Shown piece after piece: positions 48,894 to 59,481 of a stretch of DNA of 64,000 nt. The notes under the pieces were generated by a model. The model was not told the origin of the DNA. It saw nothing but the letters and a program-made list of their open reading frames with translations, and did no database searches. The stretch is from Monilinia fructicola (lineage: Eukaryota; Ascomycota; Leotiomycetes; Helotiales; Sclerotiniaceae). The stretch covers positions 1 through 64,000 of the forward strand of contig VICG01000012.1 in the NCBI GenBank assembly GCA_008692225.1. Direction: 5' to 3'. How positions within the stretch are numbered: the stretch's first letter is position 1; the number at the start of each line of letters is the position of its first letter. Both the position numbers and the translations under genes were made by a program.

Positions 48894-50060
48894 TTAGAGC
48901 TCCGTTTCTGTGAGTTCTTTAACAACTCTATCATTGAAATACTTAATTGTGGGCTCAGCGAGAATAGATGCTGTAGTTGGTATCTGCTCCATAAATACTG
49001 GCTCACGGTCTATTACCACCAACTCGGTAACGTATTTCAGCTGTCGAATGTCTTTGAAGAATTGCACTGCTTTTTGGTCGAAAATGACGTTTTCTTTGTC
49101 CTCCACATCACCAAGGACAGCTAAGGTTAGTTTGTGGACGCTGGGGCACAATTCATTGATAAATGGTATGTAAACCCGCAAGCTCTCAAAAATGCAATCA
49201 TCGCAGAAATGACCTCTCTCGCAACGATGACATTGAACATTGCCTGAAAATGCCAAAGTTCGAATAAGTGCAGAATTCTCGGTACCTATAGTGTACAAAA
49301 ACCGAAGGAAGGGATCGTGAAAGACCCAGCCTGCAAGGTTCTTGATGGCAACGCGCTTCCGAATGTCCGTGATACCTCTGTTAATACGGTTGTAGAAACT
49401 TGTCGCTGAGTGTTTTCTATCCTTGAAGGAAGGCTTGCGTGGTGGTGGGCGCCAAATTCCTTTGCCTATCCATGTAGGAGGACTGCCGTGTTGGGTTCCG
49501 TTGTTCATTCCGAAAGTGTAGAGATTGCGTCTGTACAACAGGTTTGCCCCAATATTTTTGAAGCTCCTACAGACTCTTAAAATGCATGCATCAAGCTCAG
49601 CCTCATGTACTTGTCGCAATACAATCAAACGGCCGTCTTCGTCCTCGGTTGGCGTGGGAATGAGAGTTGAACTGTAATGACTGGAGGACGCTTGCTTTGT
49701 GTAGTCGTAGGAAGCCTTCATGCTTTTTTTCATGATCGCGAAACCTGGTGCCCCTGCCCAGAATTTCTTCCAGTTACATGTCACGACACGAGGGGCAATT
49801 GCGGCAGCGGGAGCCTGTACCAGATAGCCCAATATCTTTTCAATTATCTCTAGAAATAATGTCAGCTCCACGCTTTGAACAGATTGAGTCAGAGGACACT
49901 GACCTTGAGGGAATTTGAGGAAGTGATGGCAATCGCTTTGCGGTAGATTCCAGCTATATTCACTCTTTTGTTGATAGATTGCGAGGCTCTTCCTTGAAGC
50001 GTTTTTTTTTCTCGCTTGTGCGATCAATGTATTTGAGTGCGTGGCGACTTGGGTCAACAT
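48894..50060 (-). CDS. F-box-like protein, start uncertain
   Basis: A 54-bp intron (49,850-49,903, GTCAGT..TTCTAG) joins LKFPQ to EIIEKILGYLV. The result, FLKFPQEIIEKILGYLV, has the L/FP.EII..IL shape of an N-terminal F-box helix. The downstream exon (49,849-48,894) carries HEAELDACILRVCRSFKNIG (typical of fungal F-box proteins, CR.F..IG..LLYR) and a Cys/His cluster, CHRCERGHFCDDC, at roughly 49,190-49,230. A link to SCF ubiquitin ligase is inferred from the F-box only. The only upstream ATG in frame (50,058-50,060) lies inside the coding exon of the neighbouring 126-aa gene. A splice acceptor at 50,075 could instead fuse this gene to that gene's first exon. Stop TAA 48,894-48,896. The same frame continues openly for 69 codons past it. 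Confidence 0.55.
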   Translation of the reverse strand: MLTQVATHSNTLIAQARKKNASRKSLAIYQQKSEYSWNLPQSDCHHFLKFPQGQCPLTQSVQSVELTLFLEIIEKILGYLVQAPAAAIAPRVVTCNWKKFWAGAPGFAIMKKSMKASYDYTKQASSSHYSSTLIPTPTEDEDGRLIVLRQVHEAELDACILRVCRSFKNIGANLLYRRNLYTFGMNNGTQHGSPPTWIGKGIWRPPPRKPSFKDRKHSATSFYNRINRGITDIRKRVAIKNLAGWVFHDPFLRFLYTIGTENSALIRTLAFSGNVQCHRCERGHFCDDCIFESLRVYIPFINELCPSVHKLTLAVLGDVEDKENVIFDQKAVQFFKDIRQLKYVTELVVIDREPVFMEQIPTTASILAEPTIKYFNDRVVKELTETEL

Positions 50061-50446
50061 AGAAATGGCGGTTACTGGTGCCTATGCGTAGTTTATACCA
50101 TTTACGCACACGATCTTTTCCCGAATGCAAGTAAAGATCTAGATCATATTAACCAAGTTTTCTATCGTGTAATCGCGGGTAACTTACCCTTTTCAATGAC
50201 ATATCTCTCGCCATCCTTGGTGAAGATGACACCATCGATCCATTGCTCTGTGACAACTGCGGCTAACAAATCTTTCTCGTTCATGTTTGAGTATGTTCCA
50301 AGGCGAATAGCTTCTGAGATTATGCTTTGTCGTTTTAGGTCTTGCTCAGCAAGCTTGAGAAGATCGTGAATAACAATATTGTCAATGTGAGAGGACTCCC
50401 ACACCACAATCCGAGAGACAACTGCTTTCTTCTTGGAAGAGGCCAT
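49960..50446 (-). CDS. Hypothetical protein, 126 aa, two exons
   Basis: Exons 50,446-50,188 and 50,081-49,960, intron GTAAG..CATAG of 106 bp. N-terminus MASSKKKAVVSRIVVWESSH, then an amphipathic stretch IHDLLKLAEQDLKRQSIISE, a TYSNMNEKDLLAAVVTEQWI segment, and a basic tail ending YIDRTSEKKKRFKEEPRNL. No domain recognised. An upstream in-frame extension to 50,530 exists, but the MASSKKK start has a better leader. The second exon overlaps the start region of the F-box-like gene in another frame. An alternative acceptor 7 bp downstream (50,075) would shift into that frame. Which of the two products is real cannot be settled from sequence alone. Confidence 0.6.
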
Positions 50447-51781
50447 GATGAAACGAGTATTGATGTAAATAGAGGATGATAGGCTAGATTGTTGTCTGTA
50501 CAAAAGTAATCCCAGGTAATAGATCAACAACTGATCATCGAGTTTCTTGCAAATGGGGTGTGCTTACGATGTTCGAGACAGACTCTATAGCCCCGCGAAG
50601 GGATTCAAGTACAGCTGATTAGTGACAGAATTCTACGCTTTGTATCGAGTGTTGCGATCAGCCGTACTTTATCTTATATCTTTATTGATACAACAGAGTG
50701 ATCCAAACAATTGAATGGTGAAGAATCAAAATTTCTACGACCAGGCTTATTTATATATAAGAGAGCTCTCCAGGTCAGATATTGAACCTGCCAGTAGTTA
50801 ATCGAAGTGGCCGCTAATGATCACCGTAGTGAACACCGACTCATACTCTCTACGATCAATTTAGATTCCGAGCATATATAGGACAAAATGGAGCTAGGGC
50901 GAAGGGGACAACAAAAAGTTCCGCCGTAAGAAAAGATAGCGGTAGGATGGGTTGGAAGAACACCAACAGGCAAATTTTTAGACATTTGATCATCATCAAA
51001 AGGGTATCTACAGGCAGCTAGAATGATTCGACTTTATAACTACGATGAAAATTTCAAGTGGTCCCGAGTCATTCATTCATTGAGCCATTTGAAACGACTC
51101 GTGTCTCCGTTCATTCATGATTTCGAAAAGACTTCGAAGATTGGAGTGACATCTTCACCACTGGTGCACTACTCCACGAGCCAATTATGATTTGCGGACT
51201 CTAATCACCCTGTTGACTCAACTGAATCGCTAAGGCCTAGCTAAAAAACGACCTTATATAGTCTAGACGGTGGTCGCATATCATTAGGAAACCAAGGTTT
51301 CCTTCTTGCATGAGATTCAGTCTTGAGTGATTCCATCTCGAGATACTTCTACTTATGTGCCCGCACCACAATTTTATTCCAGAAATAGGCATCTCCAATG
51401 ATCCTTCTGATAATTGGGAGACTCGACAATTTACTAGAATTGTCGCAGTCAAACCACGCAGTAAGGGAAGAAGATTCATGTCGATATAGAAGACGAAGAA
51501 AAAGGATTGTTTTTCTGTTTTTCTTCCATTCAATCCCAACATCACTTGAATGGTATCAACCTTGTTTTTCGCGAGCTCTTAACTCATCCGCATGTGTTTG
51601 AGCCGTTAAAGCGGTATGCATATGGTCATTGGGACATGGATGAAATATAGATTATCGACTAAGTTTGGGGAAAAATAGATGAACCAGCATTTCAATCATC
51701 TGATGAAGATCAAGTGTACGTACGCATGCATTGAGATAAGTCGATATATTCCGCGTAACAGATCGGGGGACTTTTGACTCT
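50447..51781. other. Intergenic 1.3 kb
   Basis: Frames at 51,237-51,545 (minus) and 51,398-51,601 (plus) overlap each other, lack splice or family support, and are not annotated. Nothing else seen. Confidence 0.4.
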
Positions 51782-52092
51782 TTAAGCTGCATCATCAATA
51801 CTTGCAGAATCTTGAGTATCTGCAGCAATGGCAATTTTGATAATGCGATGGAATAAACTCCACATTTTCTGTTGGATTTCCATGTCTGCATCTCGTGGTA
51901 AGGCTATATTTGACTCAGGTCTGTTCTGGTGTTCCTGCATTGCCAAGGTGACGCTATCTCCGTTGATCTCCATCCCGGATACATTGACCATTGTTGGGAT
52001 CTGACGGCAAAATATGTCGAGAACTCTGTGGCATCTGAAGGCATTGCAATTTCACCATTCCTTATCGTTGCCGCTACAGAGTCATTCTTCAT
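51782..52092 (-). pseudogene. Small unknown gene or gene fragment with a 1-nt frame break
   Basis: ATG at 52,092 opens MKNDSVAATIRNGEIAMPSD..TEF. A different frame then gives DIFCRQIPTMVNVSGMEING..NIALPRDADMEIQQKMW..DDAA with stop at 51,782. The frames meet at GAGTTCTCGAC (about 52,020). One additional C there would make a continuous 103-residue protein. The piece is short, soluble and has no recognised domain. It may be a full small gene with an indel or the remnant of a longer one. Confidence 0.4.
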
Positions 52093-53142
52093 GTAACCGG
52101 TTACTATGTAAGCACCAGCACAAGCATAAGACTCGAGGTTTCGATATTGAGATAGATACCTATATTGACGGAGTAGGGTTAATGAAGCTTATGTTCCAAG
52201 GTTGGTGGAAAGATTGCAAGATTGAAAGAAGAAGCGAAGAAAGAAAATGACTTTCTTCACTCTTTTCTCAAGTCAATTAGTAATCATCCATTGAATAATC
52301 ATCCATTGAATAATCATCCATACCTTACTGCTCTCTACTTGTAACCTGACAGAGTATGTAATGCAATCTTAGCTTATCTCCATACTACTGTCTTGGAGCG
52401 CCACAAAACTTGAGACGGGATGTGTGGATGTGTGGCGGGTGATTATCTAATCGCCTGTAAATATGTGGCTGGTGATCATTTAACCTGTGCGTACTAGCAC
52501 TATATAACCTTGGAACCTCAGCGGAGAAAATTCAATGGGCCTGGCCACATTTATTTCATCAACAACCAATTAAATTGTTAAAGTATGAATAACCTCATGT
52601 TTCATCTTACATATGACGTAGATTATCACAGACCTCAAAAAAAAAAAGATCTGAGCTTTCTGAGGTCAACCAATTCATGTCATCATTTTCCTCAATTGCC
52701 TTGGAATGGTAATCTTCTGACCAATAAGGGGGTTGGGAGATGAACTACCCAGTATCTTGCAGGCCAATTGATTTTTGGTCGTTTGTTAGTTCTATTGATG
52801 TCCTTGCTGCTTTTGAATATATATATAGTATATATAGTATATATACTATCTATCGCTTGTATATTTCACATCTTCCTCATCTTCCTTCTCTTCCCCATAA
52901 TTCATATATTGTGGTTGTATTCTTCTTGTTGTTGTTGTTGTTGTTGCTGCTTATTTTCTTCCGGTGTGTGTGTGTGTGTGTGTGTGAATATCTTTTCACT
53001 CTCTTATTAATCTCCTCCTCCTCCACCACTATCACCTCCTTTTAAGTGCCGAAGAAGTGGGCGAGTGAATTATCATTGATATTTGGTATTATCACATACT
53101 TCCTATCTCTGATCATTCATTAATACTTGGAAAAAGACAATC
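52093..53142. other. Intergenic / upstream region of the App1-like gene
   Basis: Contains GAATAATCATCCATT direct repeats (52,283-52,320), a GTATATATAGTATATATA alternating run (about 52,817-52,848), (GTT)n at 52,925-52,948 and (TG)n at 52,964-52,986. TCCTCCTCCTCC pyrimidine runs just upstream of the gene may act in its promoter. No gene seen. Confidence 0.5.
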
Positions 53143-54775
53143 ATGATTACGACAATCCCTCAAGTGCTTCTCGCACTTATCCCGGTGGCGTTGGCAGCTC
53201 CAGCACCACATCCCGTAGATCAATCAGTTCCGCATCCGATGATCACTCCAAGGGCTTCTTTGACCGATAGATCACCATCTCGTCTAGAAGAGAGAGGTAT
53301 AATCAGCTCAGCCGAATCATCCATCAAAGGTTTAGAAAGTTACCTCACCAGTGTAATCGGAAGTTATCCTTCATATATTGCAAGTGGTGTACCAAACTTC
53401 TTCCAAGACTTCCCAACTGGAAGTGCGGTACAAAGTAGTTTGGGTATCAGTGATAGTGATTTGGCTGCCGCTCCAACACAGGTGTTGAACATTCCGTAAG
53501 TTTCAGCTCGTTTCCACTCTTCTGTCACCAATGGCGATATCAAGGCAAAGACCGCTAATCATCACCCAGAGGATATGCGAATTGGACTGATCAAGGCTGG
53601 AATCTTCGCGTCCATGGAAATATCTTCAAACAACCGAATATTTTCGGAATCTAAACTTAATGACCTAGCAAACGTCTTCCTCGTTGGTACCTCGATTGAT
53701 GAACTCCCCGCTGCCCAACAAACTCAAGCTCGAAACCTCACTGCCGAAATCTTTGTCGTGCAGCAAGCACATGTAAACGTTTCATTCAGTCTAGAACCTG
53801 CTGCGTCTCAAGGCGGAGATGGAGAAAGTGATGGAGGTGGTGCGGTGACACCAGGTGGAGGGGCGCAGAACATTACACTTGTGGGACAGACAACCGTAGA
53901 GGGTGATTACGATCAATTTATACAAATCGCCAATGTTTCTGGACCTGGTGGATATCTAGCTCCTGGCAACGATACAACGGATATTCAGCGTCTCAATGTT
54001 TATACCGACGGCACACTCACTGGAAACGCAACATCATACCTTGTTCCAGAATCAGGTATCACGATAATCTCAGACATTGATGATATCCTTCGTATTACCA
54101 AAATCTACGAACCTAAAGAAGGCCTCCTTAACTCTTTCGCAAGGCCGTTCACACAATGGATGAACATGCCCGATATCTACGCCAACTGGTCTCGCACAAT
54201 CCCCAACTTTCACTTCCATTATCTTACCACCACCCCAGAGCAAGTCACGAGAAACTACATGCAATTTATCTACGACAACTACCCTGGGGGATCCTTTGAT
54301 ACTCGTCCCCTCAACTTCTCCGATGTATCTGCGACCCTTTCCATTCGAAAGTTCTTACTCACAAAGATCTTTGAGACCTATCCTCACCGAAAGTTTATCC
54401 TAGTGGCCGATACATCCAATGCTGATGTAATGAAAGATTACCCCGAGATGGTTTACTGATTTCCCAGGACAAGTTCAATGTATTTTCCTACGCAACACAT
54501 CTGCCACCGACAGTGGAGACAAATTCCCGTACCAGACATCGGGTTTCAAGAATTTGAACCAATCACAATATATGTTCTTTTTAGTACCAGATGATCTGAC
54601 GAATCTTGATATTGTCAATGGACAATGTTACAATTCTACTATTCCGCAAAATCTCACCTTCAGTGAGCAAGGACTGCCGTTTGGACTCAGCAAGAGTGAT
54701 GCTGGGAAGACAATGGCCATGGGATCTTATCTGGGCTGGGTAGCTATGGTTGGAGCTTTCATGGTTATGTTGTAA
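53143..54775 (+). CDS. Secreted App1-like (DUF2183) phosphatidate-phosphatase-domain protein
   Basis: Exon 1 53,143-53,495, intron 53,496-53,569 (GTAAGT..CTAATC..CAG), exon 2 53,570-54,775. About 518 aa if two extra bases are discounted. A signal peptide (MITTIPQVLLALIPVALAAP) leads to a pro/linker region. The App1 domain starts at GYANWTDQGWNLRVHGNIFK and includes NLTAEIFVVQQAHVNVSF, the catalytic acid pair in SDIDDILRIT, then PFTQWMNMPDIYANW, FHYLTTTPEQV, GGSFDTRPLNFSD and FILVADTSNADVMKDYPEM. Yeast App1 dephosphorylates phosphatidic acid through its DxDxT/V motif. This version is extracellular by its signal. The hydrophobic end (GSYLGWVAMVGAFMVML) suggests a GPI anchor. Frame breaks are an extra T in TTTT 53,641-53,644 (QPNI to SESKLND) and an extra G at 54,450-54,451 (PEM to FTDFPGQ). 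Confidence 0.85.
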
Positions 54776-55272
54776 AGATGAGATGAAATGATTGATTGGA
54801 TATGATTTGGCGTTCAGGGGGTTGGGATGTTATGTGATATATGAAGATTCGCAAGATACCTTAGTAATGCATAGATGATGATATCGTGTTCTTCTTAGAC
54901 TCTGTGCGTGAATCTTGGCAATTATTCTAATTTTCATGTTTGATCTCATAATTGAAACCCGCATTATGGTGGTATCAGAGCGACAGTTGGATGCTAGAAA
55001 CAAAGTACGCCAAATGCTGGTATGAGTATAGACGTGCTTACTGTCATGACCATTATGCAAAGTGTAACTATATACAGGGTGGATTCTCTTGGAGTCCCTC
55101 ATCTCTGCAGCCAATCTATAAGTCAGAGAGTATATACACATTCCCCAATAGATTCACCAATCGTCTACCCATAATTAACAACCAAAACTCCAACCAATTC
55201 ATCCAGGCTATGCTATCCCATCCCATTCCGCCCAATCATGTGATTGCAATAAATGAAACGAATTCAACCTCC
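54776..55272. other. Intergenic between convergent genes
   Basis: About 500 bp separating the 3' ends of the App1-like (+) and glutaminase (-) genes, so it should hold both 3' untranslated regions. No gene or strong repeat seen. Confidence 0.5.
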
Positions 55273-57619
55273 TCATGGATTCCAACTTCTCCCCAGTCCC
55301 CTACCCCCAAACCCCACAGCAAGCAAAGCAAAATGCCCACCCACCGTCGGCCTAGCCCTCAACGCCTCCTCGATCCCCACCCCCGTCCCCCCATCCTCCT
55401 CCACTGTCCACCTATCACTAAACGGCCAACTGTTCTTCCCATTCCCCACGAACCCCCACAAATCATCCACAAACGCTTGTCTCGCCGCACCCGTCGCCGT
55501 CCCCGCCGTCCAAATATTCCAGTCAGATTTCGCCCAGGCCTGGCGAGAATCGAGGGCTACGCCACCTGGGGAGCGGATTGTGCTGTAGTACGAGTCTTGC
55601 ATTTTGTAGGCTGCAGCTGGGAAGGTGGAGAGGTTAAGGAGAACGTCTGGATAGAGGTTGAAGGGAATTTTCCACGAGGAGTCGTTTTCGGGGTAGTTGA
55701 GCACGAAGTGGGTTTTTGCTGCATCGGTTCCTAGTCCTTCGGTGTAGATCTGTGTAACGTGTGCATCTGCGATTGTCGAATAATTTGCATATGTTTTGCC
55801 GGCGAGGGATGCGAAGGCCTTTAGGGCGACGGCGGCTTTGATTGCGAGATTTGTTTCGTTGTTGAGGGGCCCGGTGGCATCGTTGGTGGAGAGTTGGAGG
55901 ACGATGTTGATGGAGTTTGAGGGGAGGTATGACGCGTATTTGTTCAGGAGAGTGTAGTATTTCTCTGCCCATGCGGTATTGCCTGAGGCTTTTTGGTATG
56001 CCAGAACGAGAATAAGTAAGTTTCCCGTTTCTTCAATGGGCATAACCTCCGCAATGCCGTCATCGTGGCCGGTGGCGTTGGGGTAGGCGGAACCGATATC
56101 GTGTATTACGTAGGGGAGGGTCCATCGACCGGATGCGAGATACTGTAATATCGGCTCGAGAAGGAGACGTATGTATTCTGGGTTTGTGACGTAGAGAATG
56201 GGAAATAGAGGCATGATAACATCCACGGTGTTGACATTCCCATCGCTTGAAATTTCCTTGACAAATGCAAGGACATTGCTAGTATCTAGTGTAGCATTTG
56301 GGATCACGAGGTCAATCCCTCCAAATACTTGTCTTAGGGAAAGCGTTGTGATATCCGAGTAATTCGTACCAGCAACTTGAGTCGCAGCTGCAGACAACTC
56401 AGAATTGATGGTTTGGGATTCAGCCAAGGCATCTTCATAATCGTCGAAGAAATGCTCCAAAGCATCTATAGTTCTTGGATACTTTGCGCGATAATATCCT
56501 GTGTATGGCGTTCCTAGATAATTGATCGCAGCTTCTCTCACATATCCTACTGCATAAACAACAGAGGATGTTCCCATTACCCTTCCTAGATCGTGGGAAA
56601 TTCCTGTAACTCCATCTGTTGCCCATGGGCTTACAGTCCCTGACAGAGCTCCAGTGGATGAGAATAATTTTCGAACAGCAGTCCTGTCACCTGATTCGAT
56701 CGTGAGAGTTGACGTGGATGATGGCTGAGATGAGTAAATGGCTTCACCCCAAAGTGCTTGATCAGAAGCCTCAGAGTACGTTGCTCGATTGTCGGCTTTG
56801 ATTGAGAATGCAGAAGTAGTGTTTTGTTTAGTGAACGTCCAGGATGAGGAGACGGTCTGGCCAGTCCAAGTCCCACTAATATCAGAGTAAATTTGAACAT
56901 CAGCCTCGGTAGCAGTTTCAGCGGAGACCGTCAAGTAACCTGTTAGACATCAGTAAAGGCCTGGAACAAAATCTTGGAGTCTGGATGAACGTTTTATCTC
57001 ACTCACTGAAAGGAAGAGACTGTCTTAAGTAATTTCCCGTACTCACCGGCGAGAAAAAGTCCAAACTGAACGTCACACCCCCAGCCGTAACGTTAAATAT
57101 CGAATTTGTAGAGGTATACTTGGCCGATATTGTTGTTCCATATTGTGTTCCCGCTCCAGGGGTAGCTACTCCAAAGATATTCCAAGTCACATTATCGACA
57201 CGCGCAATAACGCTCCATATCAAAGTTTGGCCCCCCCAAAATTGTGCATTTCCCGCACTGACATTTGCAACAAGAGAACTTGGGATCCAGGCTGAAAGGT
57301 AGGGATTTCGTACTGCGAGGGGATATGAAGGGGGTTGAATAGGTTCATGAATAATGTTTGCAGCAGTTTCTCGATGGCGGTGACGTTGTGCATGGGTCAC
57401 AGGGAGGAAGATGGCTAAGAAGATAATTAAAGCAATTATCAGAGCCATACCCCCTCTCCGCAAATACATCATTAGTTTTGCTTTCTGATTTAATTCCTGT
57501 AATTCCTTCTTTTTGGATTCCGATGAGTTATCAGAAGAATTGATTGAATGGTCAGGTCGTGAAAGTTGAAGTGAAGGAGGCCGGCTCCTGGTGAACGTCT
57601 TGTAGCTTATTCTTCCCAT
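55273..57619 (-). CDS. Glutaminase GtaA-type protein with N-terminal membrane anchor, 759 aa
   Basis: Two exons, 57,619-57,007 and 56,939-55,273, intron 67 bp (GTGAGT..TAACAG), splicing LRQSLPFS to YLTVSAE. Landmarks of the fungal glutaminase A family are present: YPLAVRNPYLSAWIP, QFWGGQTLIWSVIARVDN, FDDYEDALAESQTINSELSA, VTNPEYIRLLLEPILQYLAS, GHDDGIAEVMPIEETGNLLI and WAKSDWNIWTAGTA. GtaA hydrolyses extracellular L-glutamine to glutamate and ammonia. Instead of a plain signal peptide there is a basic 55-residue N-terminus and one helix (MALIIALIIFLAIFLPV), so a type II membrane protein facing outward is predicted, possibly released by cleavage. Numerous N-x-S/T sites fit secretion. Length is somewhat above the usual 650-700 because of the anchor. 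The frame is intact. Confidence 0.93.
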
Positions 57620-58521
57620 GCTGGCGGAGGGAATGATGTTGTATCACGGTCGAATTGCGAATGTGATTAGTTGCAGGATGTGACTTTTTCAATCTGCATG
57701 AATATGTCTCTTGCCTGATAGAGATACATTTGAAGGTGGAAATGAATTAGAGAGGTAGAGAGGCAGAAGATCTCAACTTCGTTTGCAGGCAGACATAGGT
57801 TACCTAGTACATACATAAGGTCAATGTAATGAATGGTATGGTGGAATGGAAGAAGCTCACCTCATTCGAAGATCTGTGCGGTTGATCCCATCTACTTACT
57901 GTACACTAAAAAGAAGGCGAGACCCTTCAGGACCCTGTAATTCAAGATGATCTCTCTATGATTTGGATTGCAGACAGATAAATGTATCATTAATCCTGAA
58001 ATGTTACTTTAGAAAGTCTACGGAAAGCCTACAGTACTGTACTCTGTACAGTATAACATACCTTGAATTTCAGATTGTGGGTATGTTTCATGCATGGGCA
58101 GGGCTCCAGGTTCGTGGATAACATAGTTCTAAGGGCAATTAGGTCCACCTTATTGTTCAAGTTAGAAGCTCATTGGATAGGCTTTTGCGGGGTGTCAAAC
58201 TGATCTTCATGTTCTTCACTCTTGAGAAATAATAATATTATAATTATGCGTATGCGCATGCGTATGCGTACAGTATGAGCTAATGACTATGTAAGGCTCA
58301 ATAACGCTTTCTCCAAACCCCAGGCCGCGGCGTACGCCACAAAACCAAAATGTTCCCTAGAATGGATAGTTGATACCTAAACTTTATCAACCTACATTCA
58401 AACATTCGAACATTGAAGAAACCCCTGATAGAGTATTCTGTCATCATCATCATCATCATCATCATCATAAACATCATATCTCGTCAAAATTGCGTGATAT
58501 GATCGCTTAACCCCTTGAGAG
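57620..58521. other. Intergenic, with Z-DNA-prone run and (TCA)n
   Basis: Upstream of the glutaminase gene and downstream of the cutinase gene. TATGCGTATGCGCATGCGTA at about 58,246-58,265 is a perfect alternating purine/pyrimidine run. (TCA)n lies at 58,439-58,468. ACAGTACTGTAC words occur near 58,030. No gene seen. Confidence 0.55.
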
Positions 58522-59481
58522 CTATGCCTTTTTCGCGGCGGCAACCACAAAAGCAGCAGCTGATGTTGCATCTCCTGAGTATGTGAGATGTACTGGCAAT
58601 ATGATATCTCCATTTTGGCAGATATCATCGCCCTTATGACATATCGTGTCAATTTTAGACGAGTCAACATTGGGGATTGCCTGTCCATCATCTGTTCGCC
58701 GATATATTAGTATTCGTCCCAGATTCAACGTGAAAAGATAGAAATTGAGATTCACGTACATGGATCTCCAAAAATTACGACAGAGCTGATCCATTGTGCC
58801 GTTGCAGCGGGAAGTAATGCAAGTGCGTTATGCACAACCTGTCCTCCTTGGGAGAATCCAGATGCGACCAGATGTGTATTCGGACATGCTGCGTGTGCAT
58901 CTTGAATTTGTGATGCCCTGTGCTTAGGTCAGATTGTTTTGGATGAGGCTATATGTATGACATATCATAATTATTGACATCGATTGAAACTTTTCATATC
59001 ATGGCTTTTGTGACAGAGAAAAGAAAGGCGCATACATTGAAGCACTCCCAACAGGATCTCCACCTGCCAAATAGTTTGCTATGGTGGCCGCATAATTGTT
59101 CACTCCTTGAAGTGTGACCTTGGAGGATCCCACGGCATTTTTCAAGGCCATGAAGAATGGGGGGCCGGTGTAAACTCCCGTGTTTCCATTATCATCTGTT
59201 CCGCGGGCAAAGATGACGGTATAGTCTTTGCAAGCACCGCCTAATTCATTGTAGGTGCTGCTGACACCGGTGAGTGCCGAGATGAGATTGTTGAAATCAA
59301 TTAGAACCTTGTCCATAGCTCCAATGGCGCCACTAGTTATTGGAAGATGGCTCAGAATTTGGCTGAGCAAGACGTTAAGGGGCGCGTTTCTCTTCTCGTT
59401 GTCCGTAGTGGATACAGAAGGAATGGGTACAGCTGCGACGAGGCTGGCAGTAAGGATGGTTAGAAGGTAGTTGAGCTTCAT
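58522..59481 (-). CDS. Cutinase (carbohydrate esterase family 5), secreted, 257 aa
   Basis: Three exons, 59,481-59,036, 58,917-58,760 and 58,691-58,522, introns 118 and 68 bp with GTATGC/GTACGT donors. It hydrolyses cutin polyesters of plant cuticle outside the cell. The signal peptide is MKLNYLLTILTASLVAAVP. The family core begins near CKDYTVIFARGTDDNGNTGV. The nucleophile elbow is ASGFSQGGQVV with S171. The acid/base pair is D223 in CHKGDDICQNG and H236 in LPVHLTYSG. Paired cysteines flank the core (CKDY and CHKGDDIC). Total length and the FGDP segment fit family 5. The frame is intact and all three catalytic residues are present, so it is probably active. Acetylxylan esterases share the fold, but the GFSQG/HLTY motifs favour cutinase. 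Confidence 0.95.

Noticed and set aside
53496..53569. Reading the App1-like gene as starting at 53,575
   Set aside because: The first codons of that frame are out of phase with the domain; splicing exon 1 at 53,495 to 53,570 gives the family's N-terminal block, and an indel at 53,641 explains the later frame.
54952..55734. 260-aa + strand frame
   Set aside because: Mostly antisense to the glutaminase coding region, proline/arginine-rich as expected for a shadow frame.
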